Shown here: positions 1 through 5,334 of the stretch, one piece after another
How positions within the stretch are numbered: position 1 is the stretch's first letter
Layout: each line of letters starts with the position of its first letter
Assembly (NCBI GenBank): GCA_002433675.1
Contig: DJIP01000236.1
Coordinates: 3,847-10,381 of the forward strand
Direction: 5' to 3'
Length of the DNA stretch: 6,535 bases
From: Halomonas halophila
GTDB lineage: Bacteria; Pseudomonadota; Gammaproteobacteria; Pseudomonadales; Halomonadaceae
Notes under the pieces: generated by a model
The model's database searches: none
What the model saw: only the letters and a program-made list of their open reading frames with translations
Told to the model about the DNA's origin: nothing
Made by a program: the position numbers and the translations under genes

Positions 1-80
1 CCACCGGCCCCCGAGCCGATCACTACCACCACACTGTCATCGTCCAGCGCAAAGGTCTTCTGACTGTCGGTCATGGCCAT
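1..80 (-). CDS. GMC-family FAD oxidoreductase, N-terminal fragment (runs off left edge)
   Basis: Only the first 26 codons are present. They read MAMTDSQKTFALDDD followed by VVVVIGSGAGG, a beta strand leading into a GxGxxG dinucleotide-binding turn, as at the N terminus of GMC (glucose-methanol-choline) oxidoreductases, where it binds the FAD ADP moiety. The ATG at 80 is chosen because GAGGAG (89-94, minus strand) lies 8 nt upstream; a second in-frame ATG at 74 is less well placed. No signal peptide is visible. The gene upstream on the same strand encodes a Tat-exported gluconate 2-dehydrogenase subunit 3-like protein, so this is probably the catalytic FAD subunit of a periplasmic sugar or alcohol dehydrogenase, exported as a passenger of the small subunit. 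That role is inferred from the neighbour and the motif. The substrate cannot be determined, and the catalytic His/Asn region lies outside the window. Confidence 0.85.
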   Translation of the reverse strand, partial: MAMTDSQKTFALDDDSVVVVIGSGAG

Positions 81-110
81 GACGACGTCTCCTCATTGGT
101 CCGTATTGTT

Positions 111-160
111 CGTTGTTGTCTGTAGCTGGCTGTTGTTGTCTATGGCTGTCTGTGGCTGTC
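111..160. repeat. Degenerate 10-bp tandem repeat, five units
   Basis: Five consecutive 10-mers starting at 111 are cgttgttgtc, tgtagctggc, tgttgttgtc, tatggctgtc and tgtggctgtc. Four of the five end in (t/c)tgtc-like sequence, and the consensus is roughly TGTKGYTGTC. The repeat fills the middle of the 124-bp gap between the small subunit stop (205) and the GMC start (80). On the transcribed minus strand it reads as CA-rich, weakly structured RNA containing ACAACAAC-type stretches just upstream of the GMC ribosome binding site. Its function is unknown: it could be a slippage-derived spacer or a binding site for an RNA-binding protein. Confidence 0.6.
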
Positions 161-204
161 GCCAGCGGTCATCGACGCTCGCCTCACCAGGCAGCGTGAT
201 GCCG

Positions 205-771
205 TCAGCCTGGAACTTCGTGGGGCAGATAGCCGCCCTCGGGCCGAGGCGGATCCGGCAGCCAGTCGAGATCATTGAAGCCCTTGGTCAGGTAGCCGGG
301 ATTGCCCGCCTCGCCCTCATAGCCGAAGTGGGCATAGGCCAGATCGTTGTCATAGAGCGAGACCACGGCGTCGCCGCGCACCAGTTCGAAGAATGGCGAG
401 CCGGCCCGGGCTTCCAGCAAGGCGAAACGCTCGCTCGGCGACAGCGATAACCAGTCGCCACCCGCCTCACGGTCGAGCACATCGATACCTTCGGCTACCA
501 GGGCCGCGACCTGGGGATCGGCGGCCTTGGTATCCAGGCTCTTGACCACCAGGGCGTAGACCGCGTCTTCGAGGTCTGGATGGGGAAAGATGTGACGCGT
601 CATCGCCAGCAGTACCTGACCCTGGCGACTGGTCAGGGTCTCAAGGGACATGGCCCAGCTACGGCTGGGCGCGAGCAGGGCGATGGGACCGGAGGCCATC
701 GCCAGTGTGCCCATCAGCACACCGCCGCTGGCCTTGAGAAAGACACGACGAGAAAAAGCGCTACCCTTCAT
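205..771 (-). CDS. Gluconate 2-dehydrogenase subunit 3 family protein, Tat-exported
   Basis: This 188-residue protein is the likely small subunit of a membrane-associated or periplasmic FAD dehydrogenase. The N terminus has a twin-arginine signal (SRRVFLKAS, residues 7-15), a hydrophobic stretch at about 17-34, and a plausible cleavage site after SWA at about residue 40. The mature part shows features of the gluconate 2-dehydrogenase subunit 3 family: a HIFPHPDLEDAVYA segment, an aromatic HFGYEGEAGNPGY segment, and LTKGFNDLDWLPDPP near the C terminus. The ATG at 771 is selected by an AAGGAG site (779-784) 7 nt upstream and because it places the Tat motif at the N terminus; a longer reading to 843 is not needed. 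The length fits the family. The GMC oxidoreductase follows 124 bp downstream on the same strand, so the two are probably co-transcribed. In known FAD-dependent gluconate, glucose and fructose dehydrogenases this subunit supports folding and export of the FAD subunit. The substrate is unknown. Confidence 0.88.
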   Translation of the reverse strand: MKGSAFSRRVFLKASGGVLMGTLAMASGPIALLAPSRSWAMSLETLTSRQGQVLLAMTRHIFPHPDLEDAVYALVVKSLDTKAADPQVAALVAEGIDVLDREAGGDWLSLSPSERFALLEARAGSPFFELVRGDAVVSLYDNDLAYAHFGYEGEAGNPGYLTKGFNDLDWLPDPPRPEGGYLPHEVPG

Positions 772-992
772 AGCAGGACTCCTTGCCCCAGGCCGTAGAA
801 TTCGGATACGACAAGCGCCACATGCGACGCTGCGTCTTTCCAAAGCCTATGTCGCCACCGCCCACGGCGGGTAACACTGGAGTACTACGTCGACCATGGT
901 CTAATGCTCCTTCTCTCGGGAGCCAGGCAGGGTCAGAACAAGGCATCATCGAAAACAACACACCGACCGGACGCCAGCGAGAGGACCACGCC
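772..992. promoter_or_regulatory. Divergent intergenic region between dehydrogenase and RHH gene
   Basis: These 221 bp separate the minus-strand dehydrogenase small subunit from the plus-strand ribbon-helix-helix gene, so both promoters should lie here. I see no convincing -35/-10 pair on either strand. Visible structure is a perfect 10-bp palindrome GACCATGGTC (892-901) and a small inverted repeat GCTCC/GGAGC (906-910 and 919-923). Ribosome binding sites for both flanking genes lie at the two ends. Either palindrome could be an operator, but neither is long enough to be certain. Confidence 0.4.
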
Positions 993-1331
993 ATGTGCCA
1001 TATGTACGCCTCCACCGACCCAGCCAAGTACGAGTGCACCACTCGCTCCATTCGCCTGCAGGGTCTGGTGACCAGCGTCAGACTGGAAAACGAGTTCTGG
1101 GATATCCTCAACGAGATCGCCGCGGGCCAGGGCCTGACCACGGTGCAGTTCATCAGCGAGCTGCATCAGGAGGTGATGGAAATCCGTGGCGAGGTGCCCA
1201 ATCTGGCATCGCTGTTGCGGGTGGCCTGCGCCGTCCACCAGCAGAATGCCATTCAGGGTAATGTCGTACAGAGAAGTGCCGCCCAACCCTCGGTCGAGCG
1301 CCTGTCTCAGGCATCACTTGGCATGAACTGA
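993..1331 (+). CDS. Ribbon-helix-helix domain protein (RHH_4-like)
   Basis: This small protein of 112 residues has an N terminus (MCHMYASTDPAKYECTTRS) followed by IRLQGLVTSVRLENEFWDIL. That resembles the RHH_4 type of ribbon-helix-helix family, whose members commonly start MCH and contain the R(S/T)-x-R-x-x-G-x-x-TS-x-RLE pattern. The beta strand for DNA contact would be about residues 23-33 and the two helices about 34-68 (NEFWDILNEIAAGQGLTTVQFISELHQEV). Residues from about 90 onward are a polar tail with no recognised domain. The ATG at 993 has GAGG (981-984) 8 nt upstream; the ATG at 1002 would lose the conserved MCH. RHH proteins usually bind DNA as dimers, but targets for this subfamily are not established. 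The neighbouring divergent dehydrogenase or the downstream symporter are possible targets by position only. The gene seems to be a single-gene unit. Confidence 0.8.
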   Translation: MCHMYASTDPAKYECTTRSIRLQGLVTSVRLENEFWDILNEIAAGQGLTTVQFISELHQEVMEIRGEVPNLASLLRVACAVHQQNAIQGNVVQRSAAQPSVERLSQASLGMN

Positions 1332-1427
1332 AACGGCACCGGGTAAAGGGGCTCACGGACGCCTCGTTCGGCCTCACATATCTGGCCTAAGGTGCAATTA
1401 AGAACAGCCCTCTTCCTAATGCGACTA

Positions 1428-1441
1428 AAGTCTATAGACTT
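1428..1441. promoter_or_regulatory. Perfect 14-bp palindrome in the symporter leader
   Basis: AAGTCTATAGACTT is a perfect palindrome centred 77 bp upstream of the symporter ORF start at 1512. It lies in an AT-richer stretch (about 1395-1500) within the 180-bp gap after the RHH gene, the usual setting for a promoter in such a GC-rich genome. The centre contains TATAGA, which resembles a -10 hexamer (4 of 6 matches), but no good -35 is seen 16-18 bp upstream. An operator overlapping a promoter is plausible; the binding protein is unknown. Confidence 0.4.
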
Positions 1442-1511
1442 ATTCCCAAAAACTACGCCTTAACTCAATCTTTTCTCTACGCTCCTTGTCATACGCGGCA
1501 ATTCGTGAAGA

Positions 1512-3056
1512 ATGGCCTCCGCATTCCTACCCAATGGACAATTTGACATGGATTCCATCGCCTCCTGGTTCAACGATGCCGTCTCCGTCGGCAACGGCCT
1601 GATCTGGGGTAAACTGCTCGTTTACCTGTTGATCGGCGCCGGTCTCTACTTCACCGTCATGACCCGCGGCATCCAGTTCCGCTTCTTCGGCCATATGTTC
1701 GCCCTGCTCAAGGGATCTCGTGATGGCGGCGAGGGCATTTCCTCCTTCCAGGCGCTGTCCACCAGCCTGGCGGCCCGTGTGGGCACCGGCAATCTGGCGG
1801 GTGTCGCCGTGGCCATCTATCTGGGCGGCCCCGGCGCCATCTTCTGGATGTGGATGACCGCGCTGGTCGGCATGGCCACCAGCTTCGTCGAGTCCACCCT
1901 GGCCCAGGCCTACAAGGTCGACCACGGCGACAAGACCTTCCGCGGCGGCCCGGCCCGCTACATCGAGCGCGGGCTCGGCCAGCGCTGGATGGCCATCGCC
2001 TTCTCGATCTGTCTGATCATCGCCTTCGGCCTCGCCTTCAACAGCGTCCAGGCCAACTCCATCGCCCAGGCCATGGAGCAGGCATTCAACATCCCCACCT
2101 GGATCGTCGGCATCGCCCTGCTGGTGGGGGTTACCCCGATCATCTTCGGCGGCCTGCGCTCCATCGCCAAGGTGGCGGAGTTGATCGTGCCGCTGATGGC
2201 CGTGCTCTACCTGATCCTCGCCCTGGTGGTGGTGGCGCTGAACATCGATGAGCTGCCAAGCGCCATCGCGCTGATCTTCAACAGCGCCTTTGGCCTCGAA
2301 GAAGCCGCCGGCGGTGCGGTGGGTTATGCCGTGGCCCAGGCCATGATGCAGGGCATCAAGCGCGGCCTGTTCTCCAACGAGGCGGGCATGGGTTCCGCGC
2401 CCAACGTGGCGGCCACCGCCAGCACCCACCCGAACCACCCGGCGGCCCAGGGCTTTATCCAGATGCTCGGCGTGTTCTTCGACACCCTGGTGATCTGTAC
2501 CGCCACCGCCGCGGTGATCATCCTGTCGGAGCCCGCGCTGCAGAGCGGCGACGCGCCCAACGGCATCCAGCTGACCCAGGTCGCGCTGTCCGAACACGTG
2601 GGTGACTGGGGCGGCATGTTCGTGGCCATCGCCATTCTGCTGTTCGCCTTCACCTCGCTGATCGCCAACTACTCCTACGGTGAATCCAACATCGAGTATC
2701 TGGCGGGCTCGCGTCGCTCGGCGGGTGCGGTGTTTATCTATCGCCTGGCGGTGCTGGCGATGATCATGATCGGCTCGATCGCCCAGCTCGGCACCATCTG
2801 GAACTTCGCCGACCTGTCCATGGGCATGATGGCACTGATCAACCTGACCGCCATCCTGCTGCTCTCGCCGCTGGCCTTCGCCCTGTTCCGCGACTACGAG
2901 CGTCAGCTCAAGGCCGGTCAGGAGCCGACCTTCAACCCGGACGAGTTCCCCAAGCTCAAGGGCAAGGTAGACCCGAATGCCTGGCCGAGCCTGAGCAACA
3001 AGGCCTCTCAGGCCTCGTCCACTGATGCTGCCAAGGGCAGCGGCAAGGACGCCTGA
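1512..3056 (+). CDS. Alanine/glycine:cation symporter, AGCS family
   Basis: This inner-membrane carrier of 514 residues is predicted to import alanine, glycine or a related small amino acid with Na+ (or H+). The family signature is present exactly: GGPGAIFWMWMTALVG at residues 105-120, preceded by SLAARVGTGNLAGVA. A second conserved block, KRGLFSNEAGMGSAPN, covers about 283-298. Many hydrophobic segments are visible, for example about 31-50, 97-122, 158-178, 195-213, 223-245 and 311-337. The C-terminal 60 residues are polar and cytoplasmic-looking, ending in a Ser/Ala/Lys-rich tail. Length is normal for the family. The start is uncertain: the ATG at 1512 has only GAAG one base upstream, while the in-frame ATG at 1548 has a weak GGA 9 nt upstream and gives an N terminus (MDSIASWFNDAV) closer to the family norm. 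A strong hairpin terminator follows, so this is probably a monocistronic gene. Confidence 0.93.
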   Translation: MASAFLPNGQFDMDSIASWFNDAVSVGNGLIWGKLLVYLLIGAGLYFTVMTRGIQFRFFGHMFALLKGSRDGGEGISSFQALSTSLAARVGTGNLAGVAVAIYLGGPGAIFWMWMTALVGMATSFVESTLAQAYKVDHGDKTFRGGPARYIERGLGQRWMAIAFSICLIIAFGLAFNSVQANSIAQAMEQAFNIPTWIVGIALLVGVTPIIFGGLRSIAKVAELIVPLMAVLYLILALVVVALNIDELPSAIALIFNSAFGLEEAAGGAVGYAVAQAMMQGIKRGLFSNEAGMGSAPNVAATASTHPNHPAAQGFIQMLGVFFDTLVICTATAAVIILSEPALQSGDAPNGIQLTQVALSEHVGDWGGMFVAIAILLFAFTSLIANYSYGESNIEYLAGSRRSAGAVFIYRLAVLAMIMIGSIAQLGTIWNFADLSMGMMALINLTAILLLSPLAFALFRDYERQLKAGQEPTFNPDEFPKLKGKVDPNAWPSLSNKASQASSTDAAKGSGKDA

Positions 3057-3107
3057 CCAGGAGTGAGACAAGCAAGACCGCAGGGGCCACTCAAGTCCCA
3101 GCGCCAG

Positions 3108-3140
3108 CAACGCCACGGCCAATGCCGTGGCGTTGTCGTT
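3108..3140 (+). terminator. Rho-independent-type terminator after the symporter
   Basis: A perfect 12-bp stem (CAACGCCACGGC at 3108-3119 pairing with GCCGTGGCGTTG at 3124-3135) closes a CAAT loop. It is followed by TCGTTTCC, a modest T-rich tail. It begins 51 bp after the symporter stop codon. The minus-strand side has no T tract, so termination of plus-strand transcripts is favoured, although the hairpin may also limit readthrough from the convergent LysR gene. Confidence 0.8.
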
Positions 3141-3199
3141 TCCGACGGCCAAATGCGGGGTGTCTCGTCAGGCCCGACACCGTCGCGCCCTGATCACCC

Positions 3200-4117
3200 C
3201 TACGCCTTGGGCAGTGGCGCATCCTCCTCGCCCAGGGCACCGTCGAGAAAGTCGAGCAGTGCGCGTACCGACGGCAGTTGTCCGCGGCGGCTAGCGTAGA
3301 CCGCGTGAATCAGTCCGGCCCGGGGCTCCCAACCCGGCACCACGTCCACCAGACGCCCGGCACACAGATCCGCGCCCGCGGCCACCAGCGGCAAGCGTGC
3401 CACCCCCTGGCCATCGAGCACCGCCCGGTGCAAAAGCCCCACGTCGTCGGTCACCAGCCGAGGCCGATGCTCGATGATTCGCTCCTCGCCGCCGGGACCA
3501 TCCAGGCGCCAACGATGGCGCCGGTCCGGTTCCTCGAAGTCGAGGCTGGGCCAATCGGTCAAGGCTTGCGGCGCATCCGGCATTCCCAGGCGCGCCACCA
3601 ACTCGGGAGAGGCCAGCAGCCGCTGGGGGCTGCGCGACAGCCTGCGCATCACCAGTTCGCTGTCTTCCAGCGGCGGATAGCGCACCCGGATCGCCAGATC
3701 GAAGCCTTCTCGCACCACATCGACGCGGCGACTGGTCGCCACCACGTCCAGGTCGATGCGGGGACAGCGCCGCAGGAACTCGGAAAATAGCGGCGTAAAC
3801 AGCGTGGCGAGAAGGCTCGGCGGACAGCTCAAGCGAATACGGCCGCGCGGTTCGGCCTGGTGGCGCTCGACTACCTCCACCGCCGCCTCGGCCTGCCACA
3901 GCATGGCCTGGCAGTGCTGATAGAAGGCCTGCCCCAGCTCCGTGACCACAAACTGCCGGGTGGAGCGCTGAATCAAGCGGGTATCCAGGCGCGCCTCCAG
4001 CGCCGCGATACGTCGGCTGAGCCGTGACTTGGGCAGCCCCAGGGCGCGGCCCGCCGGGGCAAAACCGCCGTGGTCCACCACCTTGACGAAGTAGAAGAAG
4101 TCGTTGAGATCCTGCAC
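3200..4117 (-). CDS. LysR-family transcriptional regulator, divergent from pirin
   Basis: This 305-residue protein has standard LysR architecture. A winged helix-turn-helix occupies about residues 3-62 (FFYFVKVVDHGGFAPAGRAL, then SRLSRRIAALEARLDTRLIQ and RSTRQFVVTELG), then a linker helix, then a LysR substrate-binding domain from about 90 to 295 beginning RGRIRLSCPPSLL. The start codon is GTG at 4115-4117, supported by AGGA (4126-4129) 8 nt upstream and by the family's usual beginning QDLNDFFYF. The gene is transcribed away from the pirin gene across a 174-bp gap with strong repeat structure, the typical arrangement in which a LysR protein activates the divergent gene and represses itself. 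The N-terminal sequence belongs to the common LysR type found beside pirin genes in proteobacteria (my recollection of the family, not a search). The effector is unknown; an aromatic or electrophilic compound is only a guess. Confidence 0.92.
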   Translation of the reverse strand: MQDLNDFFYFVKVVDHGGFAPAGRALGLPKSRLSRRIAALEARLDTRLIQRSTRQFVVTELGQAFYQHCQAMLWQAEAAVEVVERHQAEPRGRIRLSCPPSLLATLFTPLFSEFLRRCPRIDLDVVATSRRVDVVREGFDLAIRVRYPPLEDSELVMRRLSRSPQRLLASPELVARLGMPDAPQALTDWPSLDFEEPDRRHRWRLDGPGGEERIIEHRPRLVTDDVGLLHRAVLDGQGVARLPLVAAGADLCAGRLVDVVPGWEPRAGLIHAVYASRRGQLPSVRALLDFLDGALGEEDAPLPKA

Positions 4118-4159
4118 GGCTTGGGTCCTGTCGAGAAGGTGAACGTGGGAACACTATCG

Positions 4160-4178
4160 CTACTACCGCCACTATCGT
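4160..4178 (+). repeat. Direct repeat copy 1 in lysR-pirin region
   Basis: CTACTACCGCCACTATCGT matches positions 4211-4229 at 17 of 19 bases; the starts are 51 bp apart, close to five helical turns. The 3' part (CACTATCG, 4170-4177) occurs once more just upstream at 4152-4159. This copy is 43 bp from the LysR start codon. It is a likely protein-binding site, most simply for the LysR protein. Confidence 0.6.
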
Positions 4179-4195
4179 TCCACAGATGCAACGAT
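4174..4195. promoter_or_regulatory. LysR-box-like inverted repeat (candidate operator)
   Basis: ATCGTT (4174-4179) and AACGAT (4190-4195) form a perfect 6-bp inverted repeat around a 10-bp centre. Two further symmetric pairs occur inside (CA at 4181-4182 with TG at 4187-4188). It contains a T-N11-A pattern (T4178 to A4190), the loose consensus for LysR-type regulators. The left arm overlaps the end of direct repeat copy 1. Position midway between the divergent genes fits a regulator-binding site. Confidence 0.55.
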
Positions 4196-4210
4196 GCGTC
4201 CGGATTTTGC

Positions 4211-4229
4211 CTACTACCGCCGCCATCGT
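4211..4229 (+). repeat. Direct repeat copy 2 in lysR-pirin region
   Basis: CTACTACCGCCGCCATCGT is the second copy of the 19-bp element (differences at the 12th and 14th bases). It ends 62 bp before the pirin ATG, just upstream of the putative -10 element at 4235-4243, so a factor bound here would lie at the position of an activator touching RNA polymerase. Its last bases start the small dyad ATCG-TCT-CGAT (4225-4235). Confidence 0.6.
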
Positions 4230-4254
4230 CTCGATTCTATGCTGACACCATCAC

Positions 4255-4270
4255 GGATCGCCAGCGATCC
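4255..4270. promoter_or_regulatory. 16-bp dyad next to pirin ribosome binding site
   Basis: GGATCGC (4255-4261) and GCGATCC (4264-4270) are perfect inverted copies separated by CA. The element ends 9 bp before the pirin Shine-Dalgarno site (4280-4286). As RNA it could fold into a 6-bp stem with a CCAG-closed loop in the 5' leader; as DNA it could be an operator. Confidence 0.45.
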
Positions 4271-4291
4271 TTCCATGACAGGAGGTGTCTC

Positions 4292-5176
4292 ATGAAGACC
4301 ATCAACGCCGTACACGCTGCCCCTCGCGGTCACTGGGTGGGCGACGGCTTTCCGGTTCGCTCGCTGTTCAGCTACGACCGCCTTGGCGCCGAGCGCATCA
4401 GCCCCTTTCTGCTGCTGGACCACGCAGGGCCTCACCACTTTGCACCCAGCGAGAACAAGCGTGGCGTCGGCGTGCACCCCCATCGGGGCTTCGAGACGGT
4501 GACCTTCGTCCATCGTGGCGAGGTCAGCCACCGCGATTCCTCCGGCGGGGGCGGCACCATCGGGCCGGGCGACGTTCAGTGGATGACCGCCGGCGACGGT
4601 ATCCTCCACGAGGAATTTCACTCCGAGGACTTCACTCGCCAGGGCGGCGACCTGGAGATGGTTCAGCTGTGGGTCAACCTGCCGGCACGCCACAAGGCGA
4701 CCCCGGCTGCCTACCAGAACCTGACCCGCGACGAGATCCCGGTGGTGGCACTAGCGAACGAGGCGGGCCAGCTCAGGGTGGTGGCCGGCGAGTACCTGGA
4801 TGCACGCGGTCCGGCGCGGACCTTTACCCCGATCAACGCCTGGGAACTGGCGTTGAACGAGGGCGCCGAGACGACCTTGTCGCTACCCAAAGGGCACACT
4901 AGCCTTGTGGTAGTGCTCGACGGCACCCTGCTGGTACAGGGCCAGGAGGTCGTGCGCGGTGGCAGCGTGGTCGAGCTGTCCCGCGATGGTGAGGCGCTGG
5001 CCCTGGCCGCCAACACCGCCGCCCGGCTGCTGATTCTGACCGGTGAACCGATCGACGAGCCGGTGGTGGGTCATGGCCCCTTCGTGATGAACAGCGAGGC
5101 CGAGATCCACGCCTCCATCGAGGCCTTTCGGCGTGGCCAGTTTGGCCGACTCGATACCCAGAGTGTCGGCAGCTAG
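4292..5176 (+). CDS. Pirin family protein (bicupin), complete
   Basis: This complete pirin of 294 residues is a two-domain cupin usually binding one Fe or another divalent metal in the N-terminal domain. All four known pirin metal ligands are visible: His62 and His64 in HPHRGFETVTF, and His106 and Glu108 in GDGILHEEFH. The N-terminal cupin covers about residues 8-130 and the C-terminal pirin domain about 175-285, ending with GHGPFVMNSEAEIHASIEAF, a conserved pirin segment (PFVMN). The ATG at 4292 has a near-perfect AGGAGGT site 5 nt upstream. Bacterial pirins include YhhW-type proteins with quercetin 2,3-dioxygenase activity, but many members have no known substrate, so enzyme activity is possible and not shown. 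A divergent LysR regulator lies upstream, and ycaC follows after 158 bp on the same strand. Length is at the normal upper end for bacterial pirins. Confidence 0.94.
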   Translation: MKTINAVHAAPRGHWVGDGFPVRSLFSYDRLGAERISPFLLLDHAGPHHFAPSENKRGVGVHPHRGFETVTFVHRGEVSHRDSSGGGGTIGPGDVQWMTAGDGILHEEFHSEDFTRQGGDLEMVQLWVNLPARHKATPAAYQNLTRDEIPVVALANEAGQLRVVAGEYLDARGPARTFTPINAWELALNEGAETTLSLPKGHTSLVVVLDGTLLVQGQEVVRGGSVVELSRDGEALALAANTAARLLILTGEPIDEPVVGHGPFVMNSEAEIHASIEAFRRGQFGRLDTQSVGS

Positions 5177-5242
5177 AAACAGGTTGCCGGCGGCTGGGCG
5201 TCTGCCCCTGCCGACTCACCCCTTCTCAATGCTTGGCAACTT

Positions 5243-5317
5243 CCCGGCGGCAGTCGCCGCCGGGTCACCACCTCCAGGCTGGATGCCGGAGGTCTCTTCC
5301 AGGGAAGGTTTACCCTG
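5243..5317 (+). other. Three successive inverted repeats in the ycaC leader
   Basis: The 158-bp pirin-ycaC gap holds three potential hairpins. The first is perfect: CCCGGCGGC (5243-5251) with GCCGCCGGG (5256-5264) around AGTC. The second pairs CCTCC (5271-5275) and GGC (5277-5279) with GCC (5285-5287) and GGAGG (5288-5292), with one bulged A. The third is CAGGG (5300-5304) with CCCTG (5313-5317), ending just before the ycaC Shine-Dalgarno AGGA (5323-5326). None has a good T tract. They may attenuate or process the pirin transcript, or be a partial terminator ahead of a separate ycaC promoter. Confidence 0.5.
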
Positions 5318-5334
5318 ACATCAGGAAAACGCCC

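Larger units (their letters stand above)
4118..4291. promoter_or_regulatory. Divergent lysR-pirin control region
   Basis: These 174 bp between the LysR GTG and the pirin ATG must hold both promoters. They contain a long direct repeat (4160-4178 and 4211-4229), a LysR-type inverted repeat (4174-4195), a short dyad ATCG-TCT-CGAT (4225-4235) and a 16-bp dyad next to the pirin ribosome binding site (4255-4270). A TTCTAT/TATGCT element at 4235-4243 could be the pirin -10 region, with no good -35, as expected for an activator-dependent promoter. AGGAGGT (4280-4286) is the pirin Shine-Dalgarno site. Confidence 0.65.

Noticed and set aside
73..450. Plus-strand open frame over the dehydrogenase genes
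   Set aside because: It is antisense to two genes with clear family motifs and ribosome binding sites and shows no protein family features.
783..992. Upstream extension of the RHH gene to a TTG at 783
   Set aside because: The extension has no conserved content; the ATG at 993 has a ribosome binding site and gives the MCH start typical of the family.
1527..3152. Long 541-residue open frame antisense to the symporter
   Set aside because: It exactly shadows the GC3-biased symporter gene, its translation is His/Gly/Asp-rich and low in hydrophobic order, and it has no family features; a typical GC-rich antisense artefact.
3159..3181. GGTGTC/GACACC inverted repeat as a lysR terminator
   Set aside because: Only 6 bp of stem with an 11-nt loop and no T tract on the minus strand; too weak to annotate.
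3063..3299. Small plus-strand gene between the symporter and LysR
   Set aside because: It spans the terminator hairpin and the 3' end of lysR, has no ribosome binding site, and its composition looks random.
4070..4291. Upstream extension of the pirin frame into the LysR gene
   Set aside because: The AGGAGGT site and family N terminus place the start at 4292; the extension would overlap lysR and the control region.
5233..5334. Longer ycaC reading starting at 5233
   Set aside because: The extra residues come from the hairpin region and are absent from YcaC; the ATG at 5335 has AGGA 8 nt upstream.
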